Part shown: one piece after another, positions 7,736-17,117 of the stretch
How positions within the stretch are numbered: the first letter of the stretch is position 1
Layout: each line of letters opens with the position of its first letter
Source of the DNA: Paraburkholderia sp. Tr-20389
GTDB lineage: Bacteria > Pseudomonadota > Gammaproteobacteria > Burkholderiales > Burkholderiaceae
NCBI RefSeq assembly: GCF_017104565.1
Contig: NZ_JAAGPD010000029.1
Coordinates: forward strand, 78,028-142,027
Length of the DNA stretch: 64,000 bases
Direction of reading: 5' to 3'
Position numbers and translations under genes: made by a program
Notes under the pieces: generated by a model
Told to the model about the DNA's origin: nothing
Database searches by the model: none
Seen by the model: the letters and a program-made list of their open reading frames with translations, nothing else

Positions 7736-8980
7736 TCACTTCCAGAAACCAAGCGCCGCGCGCAGCGCCGGATTGCGCTCGGCGTGCTTCGCGAGCGGCA
7801 CCCCTTCGATCGCGGCCACCCACGCCTCGCGCAGCGCTTCCACGCCCGCCGCGACACCCTGCGGATGACCGAAGATGCCGCCGCCCGCCGTGTGAATCAG
7901 ATCGGCGCGGCCGAGCGCGGCATAGGTGTCCGCCGCTTGCAGACCCGTTTGCCCCGAGCTGAACACGGGCATCGCTGTCATCGGCGCGCCGGGCATCACG
8001 GGTTCGAGCACGGCACGCGCTGCCGCGATCACGCTGTCGTCCGGTTCGCTGAACTTGTTGCGCAAGCCATTCACGTGCAAATGATCCGCGCCCGCGAGCC
8101 GCCAGATCTTTTGCCACGGCGCGTAGTCCCAGCCGAGTTCGGGACTGCGCGACAGATAACCCCAGCCCGCGCGATGCGCATGAATCGGCAGTTGCGCGTG
8201 CTTGCGCAACTCGTGCATGCCGACGAGGCCGATCGAATTCAGCACCGCCATCACGCAGGTGCCGCCTTGCGCGAGCACGAGATCGTGACGCCTGCGCATC
8301 TGGTCGAGATCGCCCGTCAGATTGAACGCGACCATCGCCTTCTTGCCGGTGCGCTCCGCGTGTTCGTTGACGACACGCATCACCGCCTTCACGCGTTCGT
8401 CGAACGGACAATGCGGACCGTCGGCCTGCAACTCGTCGTCCTTGATGAAGTCGATGCCGCCTTCCACCAGTTCGCGCACCTGCTGCGCCGTTTCTTCCGG
8501 CGACAACCCGACGCTCGGCTTGATGATCGTGCCGATCAGCGGTCCATGCGTGACGCCCGCGAGCTTGCGCGTACCGTCGATACCGAACGCGGGACCGGAG
8601 TACGCCGCCGCGAACGAAGGCGGCAGCGTCAAACCGGTGAGCCGCAGGCCCGATACCTGGCGCAGTTCGAACAGATTGCCCGCGATCGTCGACACCAGAT
8701 TCGGCAGCGACGGCCCCATGTTTTCGATCGGCCACGACAGTTCGAGCGTGCAGCGCGTGTACGTGTCCGACTTCATGCCGCCGGGCAAGCTCGGCGTCGC
8801 GACGGTGTCGAGCATATCGAGCCGCTCGACGCGCGCGCCCGAACGCGCCTTCAGTTCGGGCGTCTCGCCGGGCAGCGCGACGAAGGTGCCGCTCGACTGT
8901 TCGCCGGCGATGACCTCGGCGGCCCGGCGCGGATCGTCGCCCGTTTCGAGCCAGTAAGTAGCGTGAATGCGTTCGCTCAC
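7736..8980 (-). CDS. oiaT: RuBisCO-like protein, 3-oxo-isoapionate-4-phosphate transcarboxylase/hydrolase or decarboxylase
   Basis: A 414-residue form III/IV-like RuBisCO-family protein. The TIIKPSVGLSPEE loop carries Lys154 and the metal site is present: GGIDFIKDDEL gives Lys180 (carbamylation), Asp182 and Glu183. HRAGWGY lies further on. In the described D-apionate pathways, two such proteins act on 3-oxo-isoapionate-4-phosphate: OiaT yields 3-phosphoglycerate plus glycolate; OiaX decarboxylates it to a tetrulose phosphate. No tetrulose-phosphate isomerase genes are present here, so OiaT is the better guess, but the two cannot be separated from sequence alone. It lies between the oxidoisomerase and kinase genes. 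Confidence 0.78.
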   Translation of the reverse strand: MSERIHATYWLETGDDPRRAAEVIAGEQSSGTFVALPGETPELKARSGARVERLDMLDTVATPSLPGGMKSDTYTRCTLELSWPIENMGPSLPNLVSTIAGNLFELRQVSGLRLTGLTLPPSFAAAYSGPAFGIDGTRKLAGVTHGPLIGTIIKPSVGLSPEETAQQVRELVEGGIDFIKDDELQADGPHCPFDERVKAVMRVVNEHAERTGKKAMVAFNLTGDLDQMRRRHDLVLAQGGTCVMAVLNSIGLVGMHELRKHAQLPIHAHRAGWGYLSRSPELGWDYAPWQKIWRLAGADHLHVNGLRNKFSEPDDSVIAAARAVLEPVMPGAPMTAMPVFSSGQTGLQAADTYAALGRADLIHTAGGGIFGHPQGVAAGVEALREAWVAAIEGVPLAKHAERNPALRAALGFWK

Positions 8981-9028
8981 GATGCAGTCCTGTTGGAAGT
9001 CAAAAGAAGTCTCAGCGCGCGCGGTGCA

Positions 9029-9859
9029 TCACGTAATGCGGCGGATGCTCTCCGCGATCTCTTCGCGTTCGAACACGCCCTTCCAGTCGTCGCGCATCAG
9101 ACGCGGCTTGCCGAACTCGATCGCCTTGTTGCACGCATCGGAGAATGCACCGGGGATTTCGTTGAAGATCACCGCGCTCAGGATGTTCATGTGGCCGAGC
9201 AGGAAATCGCGCGCAGCCTGTTCGGGCACACCGCGCTTGACGGTCTCGTCCATCGCTTCGCGCATCACGTACAGCAGCGTCGCGCAGATCGTCTCGGACA
9301 AACCCGGCTCCAGCAGCGCCATCTGTTCGACGGTCAAACGGTACGAACGCAGGATCGGTTGATAGATCGTCTTCGCGACGTCTTCGCCGAGATCGAATGC
9401 AGACTCGGGGCCTTGCATCAGCGCGCTCGTGATCGACTGCTTCGCATACGCGCCGCCGAAGAAATCGCGGCGCGCTTTCGGATCGTCGTCGTTGTTGAAG
9501 ATGATCGGGTGACACGGATGCGCGACGAAGTACGTGAGGTCCGGCCTGTCGGGCAGATGGCCCGCGAACGGCGCGGCGGCATCGAGCGTCATCACCATCG
9601 TGCCCGCCGGCAGCTTCGGCGCGATTTCGTGGCTGAGCTTGCCGATCAGCGTGTCGGGCACGGCGAGGATCACGACCTGCGCGCCGTCGATGGCGGCATC
9701 GACTGACACACACTCCACGTTCAGTTCGTCTTTCAGGCGCTTGCGGCCCACTTCGCTCACTTCGACGTGCGCGACGCGATAGTCCGACTTCAGCAGGTTG
9801 CTCGACAGACGGAAGCCCATTTTTCCGCCGGCACCGATCAGGGCGATTTTCTCTTTCAT
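9029..9859 (-). CDS. apnO: D-apionate oxidoisomerase
   Basis: A 276-residue NAD(P)-dependent dehydrogenase. The N-terminal Rossmann fold starts with IALIGAGGKMGFRLS, followed by VVILAVPDTLIG and a helical C-terminal domain like that of phosphogluconate-dehydrogenase-type proteins. AHPCHPIIFNND in the middle is probably part of the active site. ApnO oxidises D-apionate and isomerises the product to 3-oxo-isoapionate, the substrate of the kinase encoded two genes downstream. The gene is the second of a four-gene unit (MFS, apnO, RuBisCO-like, kinase) with gaps of about 50 bp. A GAGAGA-type ribosome site precedes the ATG at 9859. Confidence 0.83.
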   Translation of the reverse strand: MKEKIALIGAGGKMGFRLSSNLLKSDYRVAHVEVSEVGRKRLKDELNVECVSVDAAIDGAQVVILAVPDTLIGKLSHEIAPKLPAGTMVMTLDAAAPFAGHLPDRPDLTYFVAHPCHPIIFNNDDDPKARRDFFGGAYAKQSITSALMQGPESAFDLGEDVAKTIYQPILRSYRLTVEQMALLEPGLSETICATLLYVMREAMDETVKRGVPEQAARDFLLGHMNILSAVIFNEIPGAFSDACNKAIEFGKPRLMRDDWKGVFEREEIAESIRRIT

Positions 9860-9910
9860 CGTTCTCTCTCCTTGCAGGGAAACGTGATGTTCATGAATGT
9901 GCGTTGCGCG

Positions 9911-11290
9911 TCAGCTTGCGCGCGGATCCAGCGCGACGGCTGCGTGTTCGTCCTGGCCACGCGTGCGGCGCTCGCTGCAGAACGCGAACGCGAGCACGGC
10001 GCTCAGCAGCATGAAGACGCCGACGACGAACATCGGCGCGTGATACGAGCCTGTTGCGTCTTTCAGCGCGCCCGTCACATACGGCGCAACGAAGCCCGCC
10101 AGATTGCCGATCGTGTTGATCAGCGCGATGCCCGCAGCGGCCGCCGCGCCCGACAGGAAGCGCGCGGGCAGCGCCCAGAAGTTCGGCAACGCGGAGAAGA
10201 TCGCGCAGGCCGTGATCGTGATGACGGCGACGCTCGTGGCCGGCGACTTCATGAAGAGCGCGAGCGGAATGCTGAGTGCGCCGACGAGAGCGGGAATGCC
10301 GATGTGCCAGGCGCGCACGCCGTGCTTCGTCGCGCTGCGGCTCCAGAGGAACAGCACGATCGCGGCGGGCAGATACGGAATCGCGGTGATCAGCCCTTTC
10401 TGGAACACATTGAAGTGCGAGCCGAACTGCGTCTCGAAGCCGCCGATGATGGTCGGCAGGAAGAACGCGAGCGCATACAGGCCGTAGATCAAACCGAAGT
10501 ACATCAGCGAGAACATCCACACGCGGCCGCTGGTCATGGCGGCGCTCGCGCGATGGCGATGCTGCGCGCCGTTCGCGCCGCGCTGACGCTGCTCCGCTTC
10601 GAGTTCCGCCGTGAGCCACGCCTGTTCGGCGGACGTGAGCCAGCGCGCCTGCGACGGCCGGTCGCTCAGATAGAACCACGCGACGATGCCGATAACGATC
10701 GCGGGCACGGCCACGCCGAGGAACATCACGCGCCAGCCGGCGAGCCCGAAGAGACCGTGCGCTTCGATCAGCAACGCGGCGAACGGCGCGCCGATCACGA
10801 TCGTCAGCGGCTGAGCGAGATAGAACAGCGCGAGGATATGGTTGCGATGGCGCTGCGGCACCCACATGCTCAGAAACAGGATCGCGCCGGGAAAGAAGCC
10901 CGCCTCGGCCACGCCAAGCGCGAAGCGCAGCCCGTACAGGCCGGGCACGCTGCTCACCCACGTGAAGAGCAGCGCGACGATGCCCCACGTCACCATGATC
11001 CGTGCAAGCCAGCGGCGTGCGCCGAACTTGTGCAACGCGAGGTTGCTCGGCACTTCGAGAAAGATATAGCCGATGAAGAACACGCCCGCCGCGAAGCCGA
11101 ACTGCGCGGCGTCCAGGCCGAGATCCTTCGTCATGCCGTTCGGGCCGGCAAACGAAATCGCCGTGCGGTCGAGGAAGTTGATGAAGAACATCAGCGCGAC
11201 GAACGGCACGAGGCGCAGCGAAACCTTGCGTATGGTCGAGCGCTCCAGCTCGCTCGGGCTTGCCTTGTCGGCGTGTGGGGCAGCTTGCAT
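9911..11290 (-). CDS. MFS transporter, anion:cation symporter (ACS) type
   Basis: A 459-residue membrane protein with 12 predicted transmembrane helices. Helix 1 with VPFVALMFFINFLDRTAISFA, the RFALGVAEAGFFPG signature and the APYVTGALKDATGSY segment place it with ACS-family sugar-acid carriers (tartrate, hexuronate, phthalate relatives). As first gene of the apnO unit it probably imports D-apionate or a related acid, complementing the ABC importer for the free sugar. The ATG at 11290 has GAAGGAGACGCA immediately upstream, which decides the start. The predicted GntR operator lies 63 bp upstream. Confidence 0.82.
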   Translation of the reverse strand: MQAAPHADKASPSELERSTIRKVSLRLVPFVALMFFINFLDRTAISFAGPNGMTKDLGLDAAQFGFAAGVFFIGYIFLEVPSNLALHKFGARRWLARIMVTWGIVALLFTWVSSVPGLYGLRFALGVAEAGFFPGAILFLSMWVPQRHRNHILALFYLAQPLTIVIGAPFAALLIEAHGLFGLAGWRVMFLGVAVPAIVIGIVAWFYLSDRPSQARWLTSAEQAWLTAELEAEQRQRGANGAQHRHRASAAMTSGRVWMFSLMYFGLIYGLYALAFFLPTIIGGFETQFGSHFNVFQKGLITAIPYLPAAIVLFLWSRSATKHGVRAWHIGIPALVGALSIPLALFMKSPATSVAVITITACAIFSALPNFWALPARFLSGAAAAAGIALINTIGNLAGFVAPYVTGALKDATGSYHAPMFVVGVFMLLSAVLAFAFCSERRTRGQDEHAAVALDPRAS

Positions 11291-11352
11291 TGCGTCTCCT
11301 TCAATAGGTCTCGCGACTCTGCGCCATCTCACAGATCACTCATGTGCTGTGC

Positions 11353-11371
11353 TGGTATGATGAGTAGACCA
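11353..11371. promoter_or_regulatory. Predicted GntR operator, TGGT-N11-ACCA
   Basis: TGGTATGATGAGTAGACCA, with the same arms and spacing as the site before the GntR gene (6254-6272). It lies in the 131-bp gap between apnL and the MFS gene, 63 bp before the MFS start, so it probably controls the MFS-apnO-RLP-kinase unit. Confidence 0.6.
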
Positions 11372-11421
11372 TCTTGATCGAAAAATAGGCACTGGGTTTA
11401 CTACCGAGAGGTTTCGTCAGC

Positions 11422-13347
11422 TTATTTGTCCGTCGACGCGATCACGCAGGCAAACGGTCGCAGCGCAATAGGCTCGGCACCGTGCAGGCGTAACGGCGTG
11501 TTGTTCCCGTGTTGCAGCGACATTGCGTCGATCATCGCCACGTGCAGCGGATCGCCGTAAAGATCCAGCCGCACGAAGCAGGTCGAACCGGTCAGATTCG
11601 CGATCACCAGATGTATCTGCCCACGCGCATTGCGCGCCGCCACGCAGGCGATCTCGCGGGGATTCACGCCCGCGCACGCGAGCCGCGTCGCGCCCGCCAT
11701 GCGGGCAAGCGCCTTTGCGACGTCGAGCATCGGATAGCGCCGCACGCCGTCGCTGACATCGGCGAGGCCGCGCGCGCCGGTCAGCGCGCCGAGCGTCAGC
11801 GTGTCGATGCGCGCGCCCGCCAGCGCCGCTGCATAACCGGCGAGCCACGCGCCGCCGAACAGCGCGCGCTGGCGCGGATCGCCGGCGGCCATCGCGATGC
11901 GTTCGCCGTGCGGATTCGGCATCGTGCGCGAGCCGTACGGGTTCTGGCGCATCCCGATCGACACGGGACCGATCGAATAAGGCTGCTGCGCGCCGATCAA
12001 CGCACGGCATGAGCGGGTGATGTGCTCGATGGCTTCGAGCGTCTGCATCACGCTGCGGTCGTCGGCGGCGTGGACGATGGGACAGGTCGCGTGCGTCGTC
12101 CAGTCGACGAGTTCGAGCGGCGGACGCTTGCGGTTGAGTTCGGTGAAGTAGCTGAGCATGCCGCCGCCGATCCGTAGCTGCGGAAACGCACGGCGTGCTT
12201 CGCGATACACCTCGTCGAGCGCGGGGCACGGCGGACTGATGCTGCCGGGCGGATTCGACTGCCGATGCACAGACGGGCTCACGACGATGCCCGTCAGTTC
12301 GATCCCCGACGCCGCGATCATGGAAGCGAGCGCGGCGAGTTCCACACGCGGCGCATCGACGCCGGGCAGCGCGTATTCGAGCACGCTGGGGATCCCGCTT
12401 CGTCGCTGCAACACCGCGAAGCGTTCGAGTTCGTGCAGTCCCTGGCCTGCTATTGGATCGAAGCTGAGCGTCAGTTGCTGAGGCGCAACTTCGCTCAGCA
12501 GAGGCAGGTGTTCGAGCGCGGTTTCGATTTCATCCGCTGCAACGGCGATACCGAGCGCGGGCATCGCTTCATCCGTGCTTTCGAAGGTAACGATGCGCTC
12601 TTCGCATTCTCGCGATGCAAGCGGCGCGCGTTCCGCAAACGCCCGCTCTTCGATGCGAAGGGTCACGGTCTGCATCATCGTCGCGCCTGCGTCGAGCGTG
12701 AAAGGCCACGGCAATTCCAGCGGTCGTGAATACGTCTTGAAGGATGCATCCGACCAGTTGCGCTGGTCCTCCATCTCGAACACATCGCCTGTGAACACAC
12801 AATGCACGGTGAGTCCGCATGGCATGTCGTGTTCGATCGAGCGGATATCCTTGAACGGCTGCCACGGATCGATCAGCGCGGGAAACGCCGCGCTTTCTTG
12901 CGTGCCGTCGCCATGTTCGACGCGCGCCGGCGAACCCGCTACGCCATCTAAAGGATGCAGCACGCAAAAGCCACAGCGCGCCGTCAGAAACGCATCGTGC
13001 GCGGTCACGTCCGCGCTGAATGAAAGCGCACCCTCGCCGTCGCATTGAATCGACAACACGTAACTCAATGCGTGTCCATCGGGATTCGCGCATTGCGCAC
13101 GGTACACGACGCGAAAACCGCTTTCCGTCTGATCGATCCGGATGCCGCTCAGCGCAGGCCGGCAAGTGCCCCAATCCTCGTCGCGCACGAGGAACGCAAC
13201 CGCGCGGATCACTTCGATGTCGCGGTAACGAATCTGTTGCAGCGCACCATCGATCAACAGCGCGGACCATCGCCCCGCTTGCAGACACTGCGCGTCCTCA
13301 ACGGGTTGGCTCGTGCCGTAGTAAAGCTCCGCGAGATTCGCGGTCAT
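11422..13347 (-). CDS. apnL: D-apionate lactonase
   Basis: A 641-residue cytoplasmic protein with no signal peptide or membrane segment. It resembles the large apionolactonase family found only beside D-apiose genes; I recognise it from overall size, the N-terminal beta-rich half (LYYGTSQPVEDAQCLQAG) and the C-terminal TIM-barrel-like half (LIGAQQPYSIGPVSIGMRQ). ApnL hydrolyses D-apionolactone, the product of the dehydrogenase, to D-apionate. Its start overlaps the stop of the dehydrogenase gene by 4 bp (ATGA), so the two enzymes are made together. It is the last gene of the ABC-dehydrogenase-lactonase unit. Confidence 0.78.
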   Translation of the reverse strand: MTANLAELYYGTSQPVEDAQCLQAGRWSALLIDGALQQIRYRDIEVIRAVAFLVRDEDWGTCRPALSGIRIDQTESGFRVVYRAQCANPDGHALSYVLSIQCDGEGALSFSADVTAHDAFLTARCGFCVLHPLDGVAGSPARVEHGDGTQESAAFPALIDPWQPFKDIRSIEHDMPCGLTVHCVFTGDVFEMEDQRNWSDASFKTYSRPLELPWPFTLDAGATMMQTVTLRIEERAFAERAPLASRECEERIVTFESTDEAMPALGIAVAADEIETALEHLPLLSEVAPQQLTLSFDPIAGQGLHELERFAVLQRRSGIPSVLEYALPGVDAPRVELAALASMIAASGIELTGIVVSPSVHRQSNPPGSISPPCPALDEVYREARRAFPQLRIGGGMLSYFTELNRKRPPLELVDWTTHATCPIVHAADDRSVMQTLEAIEHITRSCRALIGAQQPYSIGPVSIGMRQNPYGSRTMPNPHGERIAMAAGDPRQRALFGGAWLAGYAAALAGARIDTLTLGALTGARGLADVSDGVRRYPMLDVAKALARMAGATRLACAGVNPREIACVAARNARGQIHLVIANLTGSTCFVRLDLYGDPLHVAMIDAMSLQHGNNTPLRLHGAEPIALRPFACVIASTDK

Positions 13348-14432
13348 CGCGCGACCTTCACTTTCGGCGCATGCTCATGTTCCAGTTCACGCAAGTCCAC
13401 ACTGCGCCCTTCGCGCGCGGACAGATACGTCGCCTCGACGAGCGCCAGCGTGCGCAGATTGTCGCGACCGCTCGTCGCCGGTTCGCGCCCGCTGCGCAGA
13501 CAGTCGATCCAGTGCGACTGAATATTCAGCACGCTGCCCTGAATCGCTTCCCATGGTGAACTCATCCACGGCAGCATCGAAGGCGTCGCATCGCGCACCT
13601 CGGTGCCGGTGCCCGTATGAATCTGCAAGTGGTAGTCGGCCATCAGGCGCAACGTGCCCGCCGAGCCATCCACTTCGATCAGCGTCTGCGGAAACAGCTC
13701 TTGCGGCAAACGCGTAGCATAGCTGCAATCGACGATGCTGTTCACACCGCTTTCATGACATAGCATGATCGTCGCGACGTCTTCGCCCTTGATCGCGGGA
13801 TTCACGCGCGACGTATTCGCCGCCACACGTGTCGCGTCGCCGAACAAAAAACGCGCGATATCGAGAACATGAATGCCGAGGTCTTCGACGATGAAACGCT
13901 CGCCTTCGGCCAGATAAGGCTGACCGCTGAATACATCGAAGGCCGAGCGAAACGATACCCGGCCCCAGAACGGCGTGCCGATTTCGCCTGCCTGCAACGC
14001 CGCGCCGACGGCCTGAATCGCGCTTTGCCAGCGGAAGTTTTCGTGCACCATCAGCGGCACGTTGGCTTCCTTGCAGGCGGACACCATCGCGCGGGCATCG
14101 TCGAGCGTGCGTGCGAACGGCTTCTGGCAGATCGTCGCGACTCGGGCTGCCGCAGCCATTTCAACCAACGCGCGATGGCTCGTAACCGTCGTCGCGATAT
14201 CGACGAAATCGAGTCGTTCTGCGCGCAGCATCGCGGCGGCATCGGTGTACAGACGCTCGATGCCGAACTCGCGTCCGGCGGCATGCAGGCGCGCTTCGTC
14301 TGCATCGCATAGCGCGACGATCTGCGCGCCCTCGATGTCGCGCCACGCGTGCAGATGATTGCGCGCGAAGAACCCGCAACCGATCAGCGCGCCGTTATAA
14401 GTGTTGCGATCCTGAAGCGTCGATGCGCTCAT
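13344..14432 (-). CDS. apsD: D-apiose dehydrogenase (Gfo/Idh/MocA family)
   Basis: A 362-residue Gfo/Idh/MocA oxidoreductase. The NAD-binding fold begins with GALIGCGFFARNHLHAW; the usual EKP motif reads CQKPFARTLDDA, keeping the catalytic Lys; the C-terminal substrate domain has EDLGIHVLDIARFLFGD with the family His. It should oxidise D-apiose to D-apionolactone with NAD+. It lies between the ABC permease gene (3-bp gap) and the lactonase gene (4-bp overlap), which is strong evidence for the substrate. An alternative sugar specificity cannot be excluded by sequence alone, but the full downstream pathway is present. Confidence 0.83.
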   Translation of the reverse strand: MSASTLQDRNTYNGALIGCGFFARNHLHAWRDIEGAQIVALCDADEARLHAAGREFGIERLYTDAAAMLRAERLDFVDIATTVTSHRALVEMAAAARVATICQKPFARTLDDARAMVSACKEANVPLMVHENFRWQSAIQAVGAALQAGEIGTPFWGRVSFRSAFDVFSGQPYLAEGERFIVEDLGIHVLDIARFLFGDATRVAANTSRVNPAIKGEDVATIMLCHESGVNSIVDCSYATRLPQELFPQTLIEVDGSAGTLRLMADYHLQIHTGTGTEVRDATPSMLPWMSSPWEAIQGSVLNIQSHWIDCLRSGREPATSGRDNLRTLALVEATYLSAREGRSVDLRELEHEHAPKVKVAR

Positions 14433-14435
14433 CGC

Positions 14436-15503
14436 TCACGCTCCCGTCGCGGCCTGCTTCTGCAACGCGAAGCGTTGCTGCACGCGGCGCTGGATCTGAT
14501 CGACGACCACCGCGGCCACGATCACCACGCCCTTGATGACCGTCTGCCAGAACGCGCTGACGCCCATCATCACGAGCCCGTCGGAGAGAATGCCGATCAC
14601 GAAGGCGCCGATGATCGTGCCGCCGATCTTGCCGCGCCCGCCCGACATCGACGTGCCGCCGAGCACGGCCGCCGCGATCGCGTTGAGTTCGAAGGTCTCG
14701 CCGCTCATCGGATGCGACGCGACCAGTTCCGACGAAATGATCAGCCCGACGATCGCCGCGCACAGCCCCGAGAACATGTAGACGAACATCTTCACGCGAT
14801 TCACGCGCACGCCGGACAACTGCGCCGCGCGCTCGTTGCTGCCGATCGCGTAGATCTGCCGCCCGAGCGGCGTGCGTCCCGCGATATACGCGGCAACCGC
14901 GCCGACCAGCACCAGCAGCCAGATCGTCAACGGAATGCCGAGTATCGTCGCGCTGCCGAGAATCGGGAAGCCCGTGGTGCCGTAATCGGGATTGCCCGTC
15001 AGGTTCGGGAACGTCTCGCCGCCCGACGACAGCAACGCCGCGCCGCGTGCAATATACAAGGTGCCGAGCGTCGCGATGAACGGCGCGACATTGAGGCGCG
15101 TGATCAGCAGCCCGTTGATCGCGCCGACGGCCACACCCGTCAGCAGCGCGGCGACGATCGTTTCGGGCACGCTCAGATAGAGCGTGTATTGATCGCCGAT
15201 CGGGATGCCGTGCAGAATCAGCCCGCCTGCCACCATGCCCGACAGCCCGACGATCGAACCCACCGAAAGATCGATGCCGCCCGCCACGATCACGAACGTC
15301 ATGCCGATCGCGAGGAACGCATTCAGCGCAACGTGCCGCGACATGATCAGCAGGTTTTCGATGCTCAAAAAGTTGTGCGCCGCGAACGAGAAAAAGATCG
15401 CAACGGCAAAGAGCGCGATGAACGTCCGCAGTTTGAGCAACAGCAGAAGCGGTGCCTCGCCGATGCTCGCGCCCGGTGCTTCGCCCTTGATAGCCATCGT
15501 CAT
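14436..15503 (-). CDS. Sugar ABC transporter permease (probable D-apiose importer)
   Basis: A 355-residue inner-membrane protein of the RbsC/branched permease family with about eight to ten hydrophobic helices. Signatures are GMTFVIVAGGIDLSVGS and the C-terminal cytoplasmic loop AVLGGTSMSGGRGKIGGTII, which contacts the ATPase. It forms the channel of the importer with the ATPase gene upstream and the binding protein. The start at 15503 is preferred because GGAGAC lies about 8 nt upstream; the longer frame adds a hydrophilic leader. Its end is 3 bp before apsD, so transport and the first catabolic step are co-transcribed. Confidence 0.87.
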   Translation of the reverse strand: MTMAIKGEAPGASIGEAPLLLLLKLRTFIALFAVAIFFSFAAHNFLSIENLLIMSRHVALNAFLAIGMTFVIVAGGIDLSVGSIVGLSGMVAGGLILHGIPIGDQYTLYLSVPETIVAALLTGVAVGAINGLLITRLNVAPFIATLGTLYIARGAALLSSGGETFPNLTGNPDYGTTGFPILGSATILGIPLTIWLLVLVGAVAAYIAGRTPLGRQIYAIGSNERAAQLSGVRVNRVKMFVYMFSGLCAAIVGLIISSELVASHPMSGETFELNAIAAAVLGGTSMSGGRGKIGGTIIGAFVIGILSDGLVMMGVSAFWQTVIKGVVIVAAVVVDQIQRRVQQRFALQKQAATGA

Positions 15504-15560
15504 GAATAGTCTCCAGTGTGTTGCTGGATCAGCTTTGAAATCAGCCGCGCGAGGCAACGA

Positions 15561-17117
15561 TCACGCTGCGGCGCGTTGTTCGGGGAGTGCCGTACGGTGG
15601 CCGACAGCCGAGGCCGCGACGAGCGCATCCTGGGTCGCTTCGGCGGCGTCGAATTCGGCCGTCACGCGTCCGTTCGACATCACCAGAATGCGGTCCGACA
15701 GCGCCATCACTTCTTCGAGGTCGGAGGTCACGAACAGAATGCCGAGGCCCTTCACGGCGAGATCGCGCATCACCTTGAAGATGTCGGCCTTCGCGCCGAC
15801 GTCGATGCCGCGGCTCGGTTCGTCCATCAGCAGCACTTTGGGCGTAGTCATCAACGCGCGCGCGATGATCACCTTCTGCTGGTTGCCGCCCGACAGCGAA
15901 CTGACGGGCAGCCGCCAGTCCGCAACCTTGATCGCGAGATCGCGGATGTATTGCGCAACGGAGCGCTGCTCGCGCTGCGTGCTGATATGAAACGCGCGAG
16001 CGAACTCAGAGAGACTGGAGATCGTCATGTTGTCGCCGATCGAGAGAATCGGCAGCAGCGCATCGGCCTTGCGGTCTTCGGGAATCAGCGCAAGACCCTG
16101 CGCGACGCGCCGTGCAATCGGCTTGCCCGCAAGCGGCTTTCCGTCCAGTACGATGTCACCCGTCGCGAGCGGATGGCAGCCGAGTATGCACTCGAACAGC
16201 TCGGAACGCCCCGCGCCCATCAGCCCGTAAATGCCGACGATCTCACCCGCATGCAGCGACAGCGACACGTGATCGACCAGCAGTCCGCTTCCCTTGCGCG
16301 GCAGACACACGTCGCGCACCGTCAGTACTTCGGCGCCGCGCTCGTGACCGATGGGCCGCGAAAAATCTTTCGTCTCGCGGCCGACCATCTGACGCACGAT
16401 CCACGGCACGTCCACTTGCGCCATCGGCTGGTTGCCGGTGATCCTTCCGTCGCGCAACACGGTGATGTAGTCGCCGATGCGAATCAGCTCTTCGAGCCGG
16501 TGCGAGATATAGACGATCGCGACGCCATGTGCCTTGAGATCGGCGATCACCTGAAACAGCACTTCGACTTCAGCCGCGCTCAGCGCAGAAGTGGGCTCGT
16601 CGAGAATCAGCACGCGCGCATCGTGCGCGAGCGCCTTCGCGATCTCGACGAGTTGCTGCTGGCCGATGCGCAGATCTTCGACCAGCGTGTCGGGACTCAC
16701 ATCCAGTTCGAGTCGCTTGAGCAGTTCACGCACCTTGCGCCGCTGCGCGTCGGCATCGATGTCGATGCCTGCGCGCGTGATTTCATGCGCGATGAACACG
16801 TTCTCGGCAATCGACAGATTCGGGAACAGATTCAGCTCCTGAAACACGATGCCGATGCCATGCTTCAGTGCTTCCGCGCTGCTCGCCAGTTCAACAGGCT
16901 TGCCGTCGAGCAGCAAACGCCCCGTGCTCGGCTGTTCCGCGCCCGCGATGATCTTCATCAGCGTCGACTTGCCCGCGCCGTTCTCGCCGACCAGCACGTT
17001 CACAGCCGCGCGCCGCACCGCGAAGTTGACCTCTTTCAGCGCGACCGTGCCCGGATACACCTTCGTCACGCCTTCGACGTGCAAAATCACGTCGTCCACT
17101 TCGTTGGCTTCGCTCAT
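15561..17117 (-). CDS. Sugar ABC transporter ATP-binding protein, two ATPase domains
   Basis: A 518-residue duplicated ATPase of the RbsA/XylG/MglA type. The first domain has Walker [15 protein letters not shown], signature IGQQQLVEIAKAL and Walker B VLILDEPTSAL. The second half has a degenerate P-loop (YGLMGAGRSELFE), signature [15 protein letters not shown] and [18 protein letters not shown]. The degenerate second Walker A is normal for the family. Start overlaps the DUF2291 gene stop by 4 bp. It energises import through the permease encoded 57 bp downstream. Confidence 0.9.
   Translation of the reverse strand: MSEANEVDDVILHVEGVTKVYPGTVALKEVNFAVRRAAVNVLVGENGAGKSTLMKIIAGAEQPSTGRLLLDGKPVELASSAEALKHGIGIVFQELNLFPNLSIAENVFIAHEITRAGIDIDADAQRRKVRELLKRLELDVSPDTLVEDLRIGQQQLVEIAKALAHDARVLILDEPTSALSAAEVEVLFQVIADLKAHGVAIVYISHRLEELIRIGDYITVLRDGRITGNQPMAQVDVPWIVRQMVGRETKDFSRPIGHERGAEVLTVRDVCLPRKGSGLLVDHVSLSLHAGEIVGIYGLMGAGRSELFECILGCHPLATGDIVLDGKPLAGKPIARRVAQGLALIPEDRKADALLPILSIGDNMTISSLSEFARAFHISTQREQRSVAQYIRDLAIKVADWRLPVSSLSGGNQQKVIIARALMTTPKVLLMDEPSRGIDVGAKADIFKVMRDLAVKGLGILFVTSDLEEVMALSDRILVMSNGRVTAEFDAAEATQDALVAASAVGHRTALPEQRAAA

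Noticed and set aside
7784-9706. 640-codon plus-strand frame
   Set aside because: Composition is that of a reverse-strand shadow (rich in Arg, His, Gln) of the RuBisCO-like and oxidoisomerase genes.
9767-11377. 536-codon plus-strand frame opposite the MFS gene
   Set aside because: Shadow of the MFS gene on the other strand; highly charged low-complexity translation with no domain.
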